Shown: positions 1 to 12,495, counted from the stretch's first letter. The stretch is DNA of 64,000 nucleotides from Streptomyces sp. NBC_00442 (GCF_036014195.1 NZ_CP107918.1:2914001-2978000), one strand, 5' to 3'. The notes: generated from the sequence alone by a model not told the origin. Numbers and translations: made by a program.

Positions 1-1293
<1,293 letters not shown>

Positions 1294-1348
1294 TCAATCC
1301 CTCTTTCGGGGTCGATTCTTCAAGATGGTCTGAGGGGGGTCCTGGGAC

Positions 1349-1375
1349 GGTGGGGGCTCTTAGCGAGCCCCCACC
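1349..1375 (-). promoter_or_regulatory. rpoB-rpoC intercistronic hairpin
   Basis: A perfect 11-bp inverted repeat, GGTGGGGGCTC and its complement, around a 5-nt loop lies between the rpoB stop and the rpoC start. No U-tract follows it on the minus strand. An RNA-processing or stability element, or a weak attenuator, is therefore more likely than a full terminator. Confidence 0.6.
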
Positions 1376-1382
1376 AGACCCG

Positions 1383-4300
1383 TCAGACCTCTTCGACGCT
1401 GCTCGGCTCGCGCCGGGACAGGTCGATACCGAGCTCCTCCGCAGCGCGGAAGACGTCCTCGTCCGTGTCGCGCATCTCGATGGACATGCCGTCCGAGGAC
1501 AGCACCTCCACGTTGAGGCAGAGCGACTGCATTTCCTTGATGAGCACCTTGAAGGACTCGGGAATGCCGGGCTCGGGAATGTTCTCGCCCTTGACGATGG
1601 CCTCGTAGACCTTCACACGGCCGGTCACGTCGTCGGACTTGATGGTCAGCAGCTCCTGGAGTGCGTACGCGGCGCCATAAGCCTCAAGCGCCCACACCTC
1701 CATCTCACCGAAGCGCTGGCCACCGAACTGGGCCTTACCACCCAGCGGCTGCTGGGTGATCATCGAGTACGGACCGGTCGAACGAGCGTGGAGCTTGTCG
1801 TCGACCAGGTGGTGCAGCTTCAGGATGTACATGTACCCGACCGAGATCGGGTCCGGGAACGGCTCGCCGGAGCGGCCGTCGAACAGGTTGGCCTTGCCCG
1901 AGGGCTGGACCAGCCGGTCGCCGTCGCGGTTGGGGATCGTGGCCTCGAAGAGACCGGTGATCTCGTCCTCGCGGGCGCCGTCGAAGACCGGGGTCGCGAC
2001 GTTGGTACCGGCGGCGACCTGGTCGGCGCCGATGGCCTGAAGACGCTGGGCCCAGTCGTCGGCCAGACCGGAGACGTCCCAGCCGCGGCTGGCGAGCCAG
2101 CCGAGGTGGATCTCCAGGACCTGTCCCGGGTTCATTCGGGACGGGACACCGAGCGGGTTGAGGATGATGTCGACCGGAGTTCCGTCCTCGAGGAACGGCA
2201 TGTCCTCGATCGGAAGGATCTTCGAGATAACACCCTTGTTGCCGTGACGGCCGGCGAGCTTGTCACCGTCCGTGATCTTGCGCTTCTGCGCCACGTAGAC
2301 ACGAACCAGCTGGTTCACGCCCGGCGGCAGCTCGTCGCCCTCTTCACGGTCGAAGACGCGGACGCCGATGACCTTGCCGATCTCGCCGTGCGGCACCTTC
2401 AGCGAGGTGTCACGCACCTCGCGGGCCTTCTCGCCGAAGATCGCGCGCAGCAGGCGCTCTTCCGGCGTCAGCTCGGTCTCACCCTTGGGCGTGACCTTGC
2501 CGACGAGGATGTCGCCGGCGACGACCTCGGCACCGATACGGATGATGCCGCGCTCGTCGAGGTCGGCGAGGACCTCCTCGGAGACGTTCGGGATGTCCCG
2601 GGTGATCTCCTCCGGGCCGAGCTTGGTGTCACGGGCGTCGACCTCGTGCTCCTCGATGTGGATCGAGGAGAGGACGTCGTCCTGCACGAGGCGCTGCGAC
2701 AGGATGATCGCGTCCTCGTAGTTGTGACCCTCCCACGGCATGAACGCCACGAGCAGGTTCTTGCCCAGCGCCATCTCACCCTGCTGGGTGGCGGGACCGT
2801 CGGCCAGGACCTGGCCCTCGATCACGCGGGCGCCCTCGTCGACGACGACCTTCTGGTTGACCGAGGTGCCCTGGTTGGAGCGGGCGAACTTGGCGATCCG
2901 GTACGTGGTGTACGTGCCGTCGTCGTTGGCGACGGTGATGTAGTCCGCGGAAACCTCCTGGACGACACCCGCCTTCTCCGCCTTGATGACGTCACCGGCG
3001 TCGACCGCGCAGCGGTACTCCATGCCGGTGCCGACGAGCGGCGCCTCGGACGTGATCAGCGGCACGGCCTGACGCATCATGTTCGCGCCCATGAGGGCAC
3101 GGTTGGCGTCGTCGTGCTCGAGGAACGGGATCATGGCGGTCGCGACCGACACCATCTGGCGCGGCGAGACGTCCATGTAGTCGACCTCGGTGCCGGGCAC
3201 GTAGTCGACCTCGCCACCACGGCGGCGAACGAGGACGCGCGGCTCGGTGAACCGCATCTCGTCGCTGAGCGCGGCGTTGGCCTGCGCGATGACGAAGCGG
3301 TCCTCCTCGTCGGCGGTGACGTAGTCGACCTCGTCGGTGACCTGGCCGTCGACGACCTTGCGGTACGGCGTCTCGATGAAGCCGAACGCGTTGACGCGGC
3401 CGTACGAGGCGAGCGAACCGATCAGACCGATGTTCGGGCCTTCGGGCGTCTCGATCGGGCACATGCGGCCGTAGTGCGACGGGTGCACGTCACGGACCTC
3501 GAAGCCGGCCCGCTCACGGGAGAGACCACCCGGGCCAAGCGCCGACAGGCGGCGCTTGTGGGTGAGGCCCGACAGCGGGTTGTTCTGGTCCATGAACTGC
3601 GACAGCTGCGAGGTGCCGAAGAATTCCTTGATCGACGCCACGACCGGGCGGATGTTGATCAGGGTCTGCGGCGTGATCGCCTCGACGTCCTGGGTCGTCA
3701 TGCGCTCACGCACGACGCGCTCCATACGAGCCAGACCCGTACGGACCTGGTTCTGGATGAGCTCGCCGACGTTGCGCAGACGACGGTTGCCGAAGTGGTC
3801 GATGTCGTCGGTCTCGACGACGATGTTCCGACCCGACTCGCCGACGGTCTCGGTCTCACCGGCGTGCAGCTTGACCAGGTACTTGATGGTCGCGATGACG
3901 TCGTCGGTGGTGAGCACGCCGGCGTCCAGCGGCTCGTCCGCGCCGAGCTTCTTGTTCACCTTGTAGCGGCCGACCTTCGCGAGGTCGTAGCGCTTGGGGT
4001 TGAAGTAGAGGTTCTCGAGCAGCGTCTGAGCGGCCTCGCGCGTCGGCGGCTCGCCCGGACGCAGCTTGCGGTAGATGTCGAGCAGCGCGTCGTCCTGGCC
4101 CTGGGTGTGGTCCTTCTCCAGGGTGGCGCGCATGGACTCGTACTCGCCGAACTCCTCGAGGATCTGCTCGGTGGTCCAGCCGAGAGCCTTCAGGAGGACG
4201 GTGACGGACTGCTTGCGCTTGCGGTCGATGCGGACACCGACCATGTCGCGCTTGTCGATCTCCATCTCGAGCCAGGCACCCCGGGAAGGGATGATCTTGG

Positions 4301-4868
4301 CCGTGAAGATGTCCTTGTCGGACGTCTTGTCGATGTTGGAGTCGAAGTAGACACCCGGCGAGCGGACCAGCTGCGACACGACGACACGCTCGGTGCCGTT
4401 GATGACGAAGGTGCCCTTGTTGGTCATGAGCGGGAAGTCGCCCATGAAGACCGTCTGGGACTTGATCTCGCCGGTCTCGTTGTTGGTGAACTCGGCGGTG
4501 ACGAAGAGCGGGGCCGCGAACGTGAAGTCGCGCTCCTTGCACTCGTCGATCGAGTTCTTGGGCGGCTCGAAGCGGTGGTCGCGGAAGGTCAGGGACATCG
4601 ACCCGGAGAAGTCCTCGATCGGGGAGATCTCTTCGAAGATCTCCTCCAGACCGGACTTGGTGGGGACGTCCTGTCCGCTCTCGAGAGCGGCCTCGACGCG
4701 GGACTTCCAAGCGGCATTGCCGAGCAGCCAGTCAAAGCTCTCGGTCTGCAGCGCAAGAAGGTTCGGAACCTCAAGAGGCTCCTTGATCTTTGCAAAGGAG
4801 ATGCGCAGCGGGGCGGTGCTGGCGCCGTTGTTCGTATTGGCGGTCGAGGCGTTGCGCGAGGCGGCCAA
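1383..4868 (-). CDS. rpoB: RNA polymerase beta subunit
   Basis: Beta subunit of RNA polymerase, 1161 residues. I start it at TTG 4868 ([13 protein letters not shown]) because GGAAGGACC lies at ideal spacing and this gives the usual Streptomyces length. The longer frame to 4898 would add ten atypical residues. The rifampicin pocket is wild type: D427 in QFMDQNN, S433, H437 in LTHKRR and S442 in RLSALG, matching E. coli 516, 522, 526 and 531. It is therefore the ordinary rifampicin-sensitive form, not the divergent second RpoB of some actinomycetes. The [12 protein letters not shown] segment and the C-terminal clamp contact are intact. It is followed by rpoC. Confidence 0.98.
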   Translation of the reverse strand: MAASRNASTANTNNGASTAPLRISFAKIKEPLEVPNLLALQTESFDWLLGNAAWKSRVEAALESGQDVPTKSGLEEIFEEISPIEDFSGSMSLTFRDHRFEPPKNSIDECKERDFTFAAPLFVTAEFTNNETGEIKSQTVFMGDFPLMTNKGTFVINGTERVVVSQLVRSPGVYFDSNIDKTSDKDIFTAKIIPSRGAWLEMEIDKRDMVGVRIDRKRKQSVTVLLKALGWTTEQILEEFGEYESMRATLEKDHTQGQDDALLDIYRKLRPGEPPTREAAQTLLENLYFNPKRYDLAKVGRYKVNKKLGADEPLDAGVLTTDDVIATIKYLVKLHAGETETVGESGRNIVVETDDIDHFGNRRLRNVGELIQNQVRTGLARMERVVRERMTTQDVEAITPQTLINIRPVVASIKEFFGTSQLSQFMDQNNPLSGLTHKRRLSALGPGGLSRERAGFEVRDVHPSHYGRMCPIETPEGPNIGLIGSLASYGRVNAFGFIETPYRKVVDGQVTDEVDYVTADEEDRFVIAQANAALSDEMRFTEPRVLVRRRGGEVDYVPGTEVDYMDVSPRQMVSVATAMIPFLEHDDANRALMGANMMRQAVPLITSEAPLVGTGMEYRCAVDAGDVIKAEKAGVVQEVSADYITVANDDGTYTTYRIAKFARSNQGTSVNQKVVVDEGARVIEGQVLADGPATQQGEMALGKNLLVAFMPWEGHNYEDAIILSQRLVQDDVLSSIHIEEHEVDARDTKLGPEEITRDIPNVSEEVLADLDERGIIRIGAEVVAGDILVGKVTPKGETELTPEERLLRAIFGEKAREVRDTSLKVPHGEIGKVIGVRVFDREEGDELPPGVNQLVRVYVAQKRKITDGDKLAGRHGNKGVISKILPIEDMPFLEDGTPVDIILNPLGVPSRMNPGQVLEIHLGWLASRGWDVSGLADDWAQRLQAIGADQVAAGTNVATPVFDGAREDEITGLFEATIPNRDGDRLVQPSGKANLFDGRSGEPFPDPISVGYMYILKLHHLVDDKLHARSTGPYSMITQQPLGGKAQFGGQRFGEMEVWALEAYGAAYALQELLTIKSDDVTGRVKVYEAIVKGENIPEPGIPESFKVLIKEMQSLCLNVEVLSSDGMSIEMRDTDEDVFRAAEELGIDLSRREPSSVEEV

Positions 4869-5491
4869 GAGGGGGTCCTTCCGAGGGCTCGGACTCACTA
4901 CGCGCGTACCGGTCCCACGTGGGCACAGAGAGAGACGTTTCCGATTCGGCCGCGAAGGCCAAGGTCAGGGCGGTTCAATCCGAGGTGCTCAAGCGAGGGC
5001 ATGCCCCTGGTGACGGGCAGGGGACAGCTAACAGGCAGCGCAAAGGGACAGTGTAGCCACTCGGCTCACTGATGTCCAGGGCGGATTCTTCGACACCCGC
5101 GTTGCTCTTCTCAAGTACCTCGGTACCTCGGTTGGCCGTGCGCCGCGCAGACGCAGATTAGTACTGCCCTCTTCGCCGTCGATCCATGCCTCGGATGCGG
5201 ATCGTTGTGACGACGCGTCCTGAGAATTGCGCGCTGCGTGCGGTTCGTCAAGACCCCTCCGCTCCCCGGAGATGGCCGCGGGAGTTGTTACGGAGCCTGC
5301 GCCTGCGTTCTCACCAGCAGACGGCGAAGATCACCATACTCCCCGAGGGGCCCCGTGCAAGGCAGGCGTCGCTAGGCGTCGCGGGTACGCCGAAGGGCGA
5401 CCACCCGGATGGGTGATCGCCCTTGGCGGTGCCCAGCGGCGCGCGAGCGCGCCTGCCGGACGGGTGCGGGCCCGTGAGGACCCGCGAGGTG
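4869..5491 (-). other. Long rplL-rpoB intergenic/leader region
   Basis: About 620 nt without a convincing gene separates rplL from rpoB. It holds one strong hairpin at 5393-5424 (listed separately) and otherwise GC-rich untranslated sequence. In streptomycetes rpoBC expression is partly separated from rplJL across this gap. A local promoter is plausible, but I could not pick a convincing -10/-35 pair. Confidence 0.5.
5393..5424 (-). terminator. rplJL-rpoBC attenuator or partial terminator hairpin
   Basis: The arms AAGGGCGACCACCC and GGGTGATCGCCCTT pair over 14 bp with one mismatch around the loop GGAT. The hairpin lies 67 nt after the rplL stop and about 520 nt before rpoB. Its position matches the partial termination/processing site that balances L7/L12 against beta-beta' synthesis in bacteria. 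Confidence 0.7.
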
Positions 5492-5875
5492 TTACTTGAC
5501 CTCGACGGAGGCGCCGGCGCCCTTGAGGGACTCGGCAGCCTTCTCCGCGGCCTCCTTGGCGACCTTCTCGAGGACGGGCTTCGGAGCGCCGTCGACGAGG
5601 TCCTTGGCCTCCTTCAGGCCCAGGGAGGTCAGCTCGCGCACGACCTTGATGACCTGGATCTTCTTCTCGCCGGCACCGGTGAGGATGACGTCGAACTCGT
5701 CCTGCTCCTCGACGGCCTCGGCGGGGGCGCCCGGACCGGCGGGGCCGGCAACGGCGACGGCCGCGGCGGCGGTGACGTCGAACTTCTCCTCGAAGGCCTT
5801 CACGAACTCGGAGAGCTCGATGAGGGTCATGTCCTCGAACTGGGCGAGCAGGTCTTCCTGGCTGAGCTTCGCCAT
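5492..5875 (-). CDS. rplL: 50S ribosomal protein L7/L12
   Basis: Stalk protein of the 50S subunit, 127 residues, which binds L10 as dimers and recruits translational GTPases. The start [13 protein letters not shown] at 5875 is preceded by GGAAGGAT; the frame could open six codons earlier but without a ribosome site. The order is typical: an N-terminal dimerisation helix, an Ala/Gly/Pro hinge near residues 40-55, and a C-terminal domain with KTxVIKxVRELT-like and [15 protein letters not shown] segments. It follows rplJ by 113 nt and is surely cotranscribed with it. Confidence 0.98.
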   Translation of the reverse strand: MAKLSQEDLLAQFEDMTLIELSEFVKAFEEKFDVTAAAAVAVAGPAGPGAPAEAVEEQDEFDVILTGAGEKKIQVIKVVRELTSLGLKEAKDLVDGAPKPVLEKVAKEAAEKAAESLKGAGASVEVK

Positions 5876-5988
5876 GATGGGCGATCCTTCCACTAATTCG
5901 GCGGGTGCCGGATGTACATGAAGGCGGGCGTACGTTCGGCCCGCTGCGACCGTCGCCCTAGCGGGCGGCGGTCATTGCGCGAGCCGAG

Positions 5989-6519
5989 TTACTCGGCACC
6001 GCCCTGCTCGGCGAGCTTGACGCGAAGCGCTTCCGCGGTGCGGACGAACTTCGACGGCAGCGCCTGGAAGAGCGAGGCAGCCTGGGACTGCTTGCCCTTG
6101 AACGCGCCGGCCAGCTTGCTGAGCAGAACCTCGCGGGACTCGAGGTCCGCGAGCTTCTTGATCTCATCGGCGGACAGCGCCTTGCCATCAAGGACACCGC
6201 CCTTGATGATCAGGTTCGGGTTCTCCTTGGCGAAGTCACGAAGACCCTTCGCCGACTCCACCGGGTCACCGGTGATGAAGGCAACCGCCGTCGGACCAGT
6301 GAACTGGTCGTCCAGCGAAGTGATCCCGGCCTCGTTGGCCGCAATCTTGGTCAGCGTGTTCTTCACCACGGCGTACTGGGCGTTCTCACCGAGCGAACGA
6401 CGCAGCGTCTTGAGCTGCGCCACGGTGAGACCCCGGTACTCGGTCAGCACGGCGGCGTTCGAGCTGCGGAACTGGTCCGCGAGCTCGGCTACCGCGGCAG
6501 CCTTGTCGGGCCTTGCCAT
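5989..6519 (-). CDS. rplJ: 50S ribosomal protein L10
   Basis: Base of the ribosomal stalk, 176 residues. It starts [13 protein letters not shown] at 6519 behind GGAAGGAGG. The N-terminal 23S-binding domain carries the family pattern [16 protein letters not shown] and KNTL. The C-terminal helix that carries L7/L12 dimers follows. The longer in-frame opening to 6705 runs through the regulatory leader and is not coding. Synthesis is probably autoregulated through the leader hairpin at 6580-6604. Confidence 0.97.
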   Translation of the reverse strand: MARPDKAAAVAELADQFRSSNAAVLTEYRGLTVAQLKTLRRSLGENAQYAVVKNTLTKIAANEAGITSLDDQFTGPTAVAFITGDPVESAKGLRDFAKENPNLIIKGGVLDGKALSADEIKKLADLESREVLLSKLAGAFKGKQSQAASLFQALPSKFVRTAEALRVKLAEQGGAE

Positions 6520-6823
6520 AGAGCGTCGGCCTCCTTCCGGGTGATGAGGACCGCTCAGAAGGGGCCGAACAATACGAAACGCCCCGGCGCAGGCGCACGG
6601 GGCGTAGCTCAACCAGAATGAATCCTGGGAACTTTCCACGGTCACCTGCGCGGGTCGTCCGCATTCAGCGGATCCTTCGGCCACCGCCCCTTCGGATGAA
6701 GGCACGGCAACGACCAGCGGTCTTTGGCTTCTGGGAGAGCGTACGGTACGGCGTCCGTGTCAAGCAAATCCGCTCGAACGGACCCCGCGCGGACCGGCTT
6801 CGAGCCGGGGCGCCCGGGGGCCC
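6520..6823 (-). promoter_or_regulatory. rplJ promoter and leader region
   Basis: Some 300 nt of non-coding sequence precede rplJ. On the minus strand a perfect TTGACA lies at 6763-6758. The best -10 candidates downstream (GTACCG, TACGCT) have non-ideal spacing, so the start site is uncertain. The transcript would carry a leader of about 200 nt with several purine-rich bulged stems and an attenuator-like hairpin near rplJ. This resembles the L10-leader regulatory RNAs bound by L10(L12)4. The leader identity is inferred from position. Confidence 0.5.
6580..6604 (-). terminator. Attenuator-like hairpin in the rplJ leader
   Basis: The arms CGCCCCG and CGGGGCG pair perfectly, with an inner GCGC/GCGC extension. 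On the minus strand they are followed by UUUCGUAUUGUU. It sits 60 nt before the rplJ start, where a transcription attenuator of an L10 leader would act. Confidence 0.6.
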
Positions 6824-7711
6824 TCAGGCGCTCTTCGAGCCCGCGGACGAGCCCTTCATCATCTCGGCGAGGTCCGTGACCTGGTCCGCCGGCGGGGCCT
6901 GCACGGTGACGGGCTTGTTGTAGTCCCGGAACTTGACGGTCATGTCCAGGGGGCCCTTGGGGGACGCGGCCTGCGTCCGGAACTGCTTGGTGTGGTCCTG
7001 TCCGTCGATCCACATGTCCATCTGCAGCGAGCGGATGCCCCACTCCTCGTACTGCGTCAGGGACTTCTCCGCGCGCTTCCTGGCGGCGGCGTCCTTCCCC
7101 TTGAGGCTGTCCCGCAGCTGGTCGAGGGTGACGGTGCCCGCGTAGTGCGTGGTCTTCACACCGTCGACGGTCTCCTCGCCGATCTTCTTGAGGTCCTTGG
7201 CCGCGGTCAGGTTGTTGGACTCCTCGGCCGGGTTCTTGTCCGCCTGGTTGCCCAGACCGGCCAGTGGGTCGCCGCCGCCCTGCTGCCCCAGGGCGGACAG
7301 GTCGAACTTGATCCAGGACTTGCCGTCCGCCCGTTCGCCGCCGCTCATGTACATGACGTTGTTGACGAAGCGGATCTCGAACGCGCCGGACTCCGCCCCG
7401 GCGCCGCCCTTGGCCTTCATCTGCATCGCGAGCGGCTTCATGCTCATCGACGCGGTCGCCTCGATGGTGCCGGCCTCGGGCGTCTTCCCGGCCATCGTGT
7501 ACGAGAGCGACGTCAGCCCGCTGTTCTTGGCGGCGGCGCGCTTCACGGCCGCCGCGAACGTCGCCTCGGCGGGCCTGCCGGCCGCCTGGCCCGTGGAGCC
7601 GTCGCCGGCCGTGCCCGCGGCCGGCTTGTCGCCCCCCGAACAGGCCGCGAGGCCGGTGACCAGAACCCCGGCCAGCACGGCGGTGGCGGCATTGCGATAC
7701 AGGTGACGCAT
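6824..7711 (-). CDS. Secreted lipoprotein, LppX/LolA-like fold predicted
   Basis: A 295-residue predicted lipoprotein. The start MRHLYRNAATAVLAG at 7711 follows GGGGGGATCC. The signal peptide ends in the lipobox LAAC, so the mature protein should be anchored outside the membrane by Cys25. The rest has LppX/LprG-type features: strands such as YTMAGKT and MSMKPLAMQMKAKG, a YAGTVTLDQLRDSLKGKD segment, and LQMDMWIDGQDHTKQF. Related proteins bind lipids in a half-barrel. It stands between the rplA terminator and the rplJ leader with its own apparent unit. The ligand is unknown. Streptomycetes commonly have such a gene at this place. Confidence 0.85.
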   Translation of the reverse strand: MRHLYRNAATAVLAGVLVTGLAACSGGDKPAAGTAGDGSTGQAAGRPAEATFAAAVKRAAAKNSGLTSLSYTMAGKTPEAGTIEATASMSMKPLAMQMKAKGGAGAESGAFEIRFVNNVMYMSGGERADGKSWIKFDLSALGQQGGGDPLAGLGNQADKNPAEESNNLTAAKDLKKIGEETVDGVKTTHYAGTVTLDQLRDSLKGKDAAARKRAEKSLTQYEEWGIRSLQMDMWIDGQDHTKQFRTQAASPKGPLDMTVKFRDYNKPVTVQAPPADQVTDLAEMMKGSSAGSKSA

Positions 7712-7810
7712 GTGGATCCCCCCAGGATCTGCTGGTGCCGCACATCGGTAATGATTCGGCAAACTCCGATGATCGTAACGGTTGCCACTGGTAAGTCGCA
7801 CACGAAAAAA

Positions 7811-7848
7811 ACCGGCCCCCGCCCCTCCGAAGAGGTGCGGGGGCCGGT
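7811..7848 (-). terminator. Strong intrinsic terminator after rplKA
   Basis: A perfect 12-bp stem (ACCGGCCCCCGC with its complement) has a nested 4-bp inner stem. On the minus strand it is followed by seven consecutive T residues. It lies 57 nt after the rplA stop and separates rplKA from the lipoprotein gene. Confidence 0.9.
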
Positions 7849-7905
7849 CTCGCTACGCGGCGTACGTCTCGTACGCGAACCCGCGACTGCCGGTGATCCG
7901 TGGGA

Positions 7906-8628
7906 TCAGACGGCGGCCGGGTCCTCCTCGACGAGGAGGTTGCGGGTGCGGTTCTGGTCCAGGGTGATACCGGGGCCCATCGTGGTGGCGAGGGTCGCCT
8001 TCTTGATGTAGCGGCCCTTGGCGGCGGACGGCTTCAGACGGAGGATCTCGTCCAGAGCCGCACCGTAGTTCTCCACCAGCTTGGTGTCGTCGAAGGACAC
8101 CTTGCCGATGATGAAGTGCAGGTTCGAGTGCTTGTCGACGCGGAACTCGATCTTGCCGCCCTTGATCTCCTCGACCGCCTTGGCGACGTCGGGGGTGACC
8201 GTGCCGGTCTTCGGGTTCGGCATCAGACCACGGGGACCGAGCACGCGGCCGAGGCGGCCGACCTTGCCCATGAGGTCCGGGGTGGCGACGACGGCGTCGA
8301 AGTCCAGACGGCCCTTCGAAACCTCGTCGATGAGCTCGTCGGAGCCGACGATGTCGGCGCCCGCGGCAAGCGCGGCCTCGGCACGGTCGCCGGTCGCGAA
8401 GACCAGGACCCGGGCGGTCTTACCGGTGCCGTGCGGGAGGTTCACGGTGCCACGGACCATCTGGTCGGCCTTGCGCGGGTCGACACCCAGGCGGAAGGCG
8501 ACCTCGACGGTGCCGTCGAACTTGGTCGTGGAGGTTTCCTTGGCGAGACGGACGGCCTCGAGCGGCGCGTACAGCTTGTCCGCGTCGATCTTCGCGTCCG
8601 CAGCGCGGAGGGTCTTGCTGCGCTTCAC
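7906..8628 (-). CDS. rplA: 50S ribosomal protein L1
   Basis: L1 of the E-site stalk, 240 residues. It starts at GTG 8628 ([15 protein letters not shown]), with AGGAGC five bases upstream. The open frame continues upstream but would add unrelated residues. The family core is complete: [12 protein letters not shown], the [19 protein letters not shown] strand pair, and the C-terminal [10 protein letters not shown]. It is the second gene of the rplKA unit, 90 nt after rplK, and ends at a strong terminator. L1 of this kind usually represses its own operon by binding the mRNA. Confidence 0.98.
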   Translation of the reverse strand: MKRSKTLRAADAKIDADKLYAPLEAVRLAKETSTTKFDGTVEVAFRLGVDPRKADQMVRGTVNLPHGTGKTARVLVFATGDRAEAALAAGADIVGSDELIDEVSKGRLDFDAVVATPDLMGKVGRLGRVLGPRGLMPNPKTGTVTPDVAKAVEEIKGGKIEFRVDKHSNLHFIIGKVSFDDTKLVENYGAALDEILRLKPSAAKGRYIKKATLATTMGPGITLDQNRTRNLLVEEDPAAV

Positions 8629-8718
8629 TTCAGCTCCTGTATTGATGTCAGGCATGGAGTCGTGGTGCGGGCCAGCGCTTGGCCCTGCCACTGGAGGTCA
8701 GACGGGGGTGAGCTGAGA

Positions 8719-9153
8719 TCAGCCCTCGACCGTGATGCCCATGGAACGGGCGGTGCCAGCGATGATCTTCGACGCGGCGTCGAGGTCGTTGGCGTTCAGG
8801 TCGGCGAGCTTCGTCGTGGCGATCTCGCGCACCTGGGCCTCGGTGATCTTCGCGACCTTGGTCTTGTGGGGCTCGCCGGAGCCCTTCTCGACACCAGCGG
8901 CCTTGAGGATCATCTTCGCGGCCGGCGGCGTCTTGGTGATGAAGGTGAAGGAGCGGTCTTCGTAGACCGTGATCTCCACCGGGATCACCCAGCCACGCTG
9001 CGACTCGGTCGCGGCGTTGTAGGCCTTGCAGAACTCCATGATGTTGACGCCGTGCTGGCCGAGCGCGGGGCCGACCGGCGGAGCCGGGTTCGCCGCACCG
9101 GCATTGATCTGGAGCTTGATAAGCCCCGTGACCTTCTTCTTCTTGGGAGGCAT
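8719..9153 (-). CDS. rplK: 50S ribosomal protein L11
   Basis: L11 of the GTPase-associated centre, 144 residues, starting ATG 9153 behind a GGAGAGAG site. The N-terminal proline-switch region ([20 protein letters not shown]) and the C-terminal rRNA-binding domain ending RSMGITVEG are intact. The protein is the platform for RelA activation and for thiostrepton-type antibiotics, and nothing suggests a resistant variant. A terminator lies 100 nt upstream, so rplK must have its own promoter in 9154-9253. Confidence 0.98.
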
Positions 9154-9253
9154 TGCTCTCTCCGGGTCCTAGTGAGAGTGAACCGCCTTCATCCGATCAA
9201 CCGGATGGAGGCATACCGCACAACGATAACGGGTATAGCTGCGCGGCTAAAAA

Positions 9254-9298
9254 CCGAGCAGGTCAGAGGGGCTGCGAGAGCTCCTCTGACCTGCTCGG
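9254..9298 (-). terminator. Perfect 16-bp terminator between nusG and rplK
   Basis: CCGAGCAGGTCAGAGG pairs perfectly with its complement around a 13-nt loop and is followed on the minus strand by TTTTT. It is 42 nt after the nusG stop. It could act for either strand, but the T-run lies on the nusG side. Confidence 0.92.
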
Positions 9299-9339
9299 AA
9301 GTGCTGGTTCCAGAAAGCGTTCCAGGGTGCCCGGAAGCG

Positions 9340-10299
9340 TCAGTTCTTCTGGATCTGGTCGAAGCTGAGCTCGACCGGGGTCTCGCGGCCGAAGATCTCG
9401 ACGAGGCCCTTGACCTTCTTCGAGTCGGCGTTGATCTCGTTGATGGTCGCCTGCAGCGTCGCGAACGGGCCGTCGGTGACGGTGACCGAGTCGCCCACCT
9501 CGAAGTCCAGGACCTGGACCTCGACCTTGCGCTGCGGAGCCGGCTTGCCCTCGGCCTCTGCGGCCTCGCGGGCGGCCTTCTCCTCGGCCTCGGGGGCGAG
9601 CATCTTGACGATCTCGTCGAGGGTCAGCGGGTACGGGTCGTAGGCGTTGCCCACGAAGCCGGTGACGCCGGGGGTGTTACGGACGACGCCCCAGGACTCG
9701 TTCGTCAGATCCATGCGGACGAGAACGTAACCGGGCAGCTTGTTCTGCCGGACGTTCTTGCGCTCGCCGTTCTTGATCTGGACGATCTCCTCTTCGGGGA
9801 CCTCGGCCTGGTAGATGAACTCCTCGACGTTCAGCGAGACGGCACGCTGTTCGAGGTTGGCCTTCACACGCTTCTCGTAACCGGCGTACGTGTGGATGAC
9901 GTACCACTCGCCGGGCAGGAAGCGGAGCTCCTGGCGCAGGGCCTCGACGGGGTCGACCGGGGCGGCGGGCTCCGCCGGCTCCTCGGTCTCGTCCTCGTCG
10001 GACGCGGCGGGCTCAGCGGACTCGTCGGTCTCATCGGCGTCGGCGGACTCGGTGAGTTCCGCGGACTCCTCGTCGGAAGCCTCGTCGTCGGAGGCGTCGC
10101 TCGCCTCGGCGGACTCGACCTCGTCGGTCGCGGGCTCGGCGTCGTCGGACTCGACGTGCAGGGCAGCCTCTTCGGCCGCTTCGCCCGCAGCGGCGTCGGC
10201 AGCCTCGGCCTCGTCCTCGTCGGCCGCCTCGACGATGTCGAGCTCGTCCTCGACGGACTCGACCGACTCGATGGCGTCGTTCAGGTTCGGGTCAGACAC
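9340..10299 (-). CDS. nusG: Transcription termination/antitermination factor NusG with a long acidic N-terminal extension
   Basis: NusG binds the RNA polymerase clamp and links it to Rho or the ribosome. The protein has 319 residues from GTG 10299 (VSDPNLNDA), with AGGAAG upstream. Residues 1-130 are an Asp/Glu/Ser/Ala-rich disordered extension typical of high-GC actinobacteria and long here. The NGN domain begins near residue 131 ([15 protein letters not shown]). The C-terminal KOW domain includes [17 protein letters not shown] and ends [11 protein letters not shown]. The gene follows secE by 74 nt in the usual pair and ends before a perfect terminator. Confidence 0.97.
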   Translation of the reverse strand: MSDPNLNDAIESVESVEDELDIVEAADEDEAEAADAAAGEAAEEAALHVESDDAEPATDEVESAEASDASDDEASDEESAELTESADADETDESAEPAASDEDETEEPAEPAAPVDPVEALRQELRFLPGEWYVIHTYAGYEKRVKANLEQRAVSLNVEEFIYQAEVPEEEIVQIKNGERKNVRQNKLPGYVLVRMDLTNESWGVVRNTPGVTGFVGNAYDPYPLTLDEIVKMLAPEAEEKAAREAAEAEGKPAPQRKVEVQVLDFEVGDSVTVTDGPFATLQATINEINADSKKVKGLVEIFGRETPVELSFDQIQKN

Positions 10300-10373
10300 G
10301 GTGGCTGCTTCTTCCTGGCTACAGATGGGGTGGAACATGCGAAAGGGGCGCCAAAAGGGGCGCCCTTCGCGGA

Positions 10374-10670
10374 TCAGCCGAAGACGTACTTGACTACCTG
10401 CGAGAAGCCGGAGTCAATCAACGTCACGATGCCAATCATGATGACGACGAACACGATCACCACGGAGGTGTATGTCGTCAGCTGGCTGCGTGTCGGCCAG
10501 ACAACTTTACGGAGTTCGGCGACGACCTGCCGGTAGAAGAGCGCGAGACGGCCCAGAGGGCCCTTCTTTCCGCGCTTACCGCCCTTGCGGGCCTTCTTCT
10601 TCGAATCCTTGGACTCCGCTGCCTCGTCCTGGGCATCAGGCATGTCGATGGAGCCCACGGCGTCCGTCAC
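10374..10670 (-). CDS. secE: Preprotein translocase subunit SecE
   Basis: Small essential subunit of the SecYEG channel, 98 residues from GTG 10670 ([14 protein letters not shown]), with AGGTGAGAAG upstream. A charged Lys-rich N-terminus ([14 protein letters not shown]) is followed by the conserved amphipathic motif [14 protein letters not shown]. One membrane helix follows, near residues 70-90 ([20 protein letters not shown]). It is preceded by tRNA-Trp, 107 nt away, and followed by nusG, the classical arrangement. Confidence 0.97.
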   Translation of the reverse strand: MTDAVGSIDMPDAQDEAAESKDSKKKARKGGKRGKKGPLGRLALFYRQVVAELRKVVWPTRSQLTTYTSVVIVFVVIMIGIVTLIDSGFSQVVKYVFG

Positions 10671-10776
10671 GCTTCTCACCTGATTCCGGGTCGTGGCCGT
10701 GCCGCGCCCGGTGGAGCCGCACGGCGGTGCATTGAAGTACGTACATGCGCACACATCCTGGCGAAGGTGTGTGTAG

Positions 10777-10849
10777 CAGGGCCGGAGGGACTTGAACCCC
10801 CAACCGCTGGTTTTGGAGACCAGTGCTCTACCAATTGAGCTACGACCCT
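10777..10849 (-). tRNA. tRNA-Trp (anticodon CCA)
   Basis: The cloverleaf reads AGGGUCG...CGGCCCU with discriminator G. The D arm is GCUC/GAGC and the anticodon arm CUGGU-CUCCAAA-ACCAG. The T arm is GGGGG-UUCAAGU-CCCUC. CCA is not encoded. It is 73 nt long, lies just upstream of secE, and is probably cotranscribed with it. Confidence 0.97.
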
Positions 10850-11108
10850 TTGTGGTTCCCCCAACCTACCGCATGCGGTGGTGTGGTCGGTGAGGGCCAA
10901 CAGGCAGTGAGTGTACGTGGTCGGCGGCCCGGCGTCGAACAGCTTCCCCCTGAACACCCCCCGGACGTCCCCGTACCGTCGCCGCGCCGTCACCGCTCCG
11001 CCGCCGCGGCACGGGCGCCCGGCGCCCGGCTCGGACGCCTGTCCACATGCTGACCGGTCCGTGAAACGCGGGTGCTCCCGCCGCGCGAGGTCTGGGACCA
11101 TGGCCGGC

Positions 11109-12347
<1,239 letters not shown>

Positions 12348-12374
12348 GCCTTCCGTTGGTACGGGGGCGACTGT

Positions 12375-12422
12375 ACGGGGGCGACCCCACCTACCGGTCT
12401 CGGTAGGTGGGGTCGCCCCCGT
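12375..12422 (+). terminator. Perfect 22-bp terminator after the aminotransferase gene
   Basis: ACGGGGGCGACCCCACCTACCG pairs with no mismatch to its complement around the loop GTCT, then TCTTGCGT follows. It begins 27 nt after the stop codon. Confidence 0.88.
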
Positions 12423-12495
12423 TCTTGCGTTCGGGCAAGCCCACGTTCAGGGAAAGCCCTACCGGTGCGGCGGTGGCGTGCGGCAGGATCTTGGG

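Noticed and set aside
3588..3590. Possible rifampicin-resistance change in RpoB
   Set aside because: D427, S433, H437 and S442 and their neighbours are wild type, so no resistance allele is visible.
1350..5072. Very long plus-strand frame opposite rpoB (1240 codons)
   Set aside because: It is the antisense shadow of rpoB and its upstream gap. Its translation is a low-complexity Asp/Val/Arg/Leu series with no domain, and rpoB explains the base pattern.
7900..10536. Long plus-strand frame across rplA, rplK, nusG
   Set aside because: It is antisense to three certain genes and runs through their intergenic terminators.
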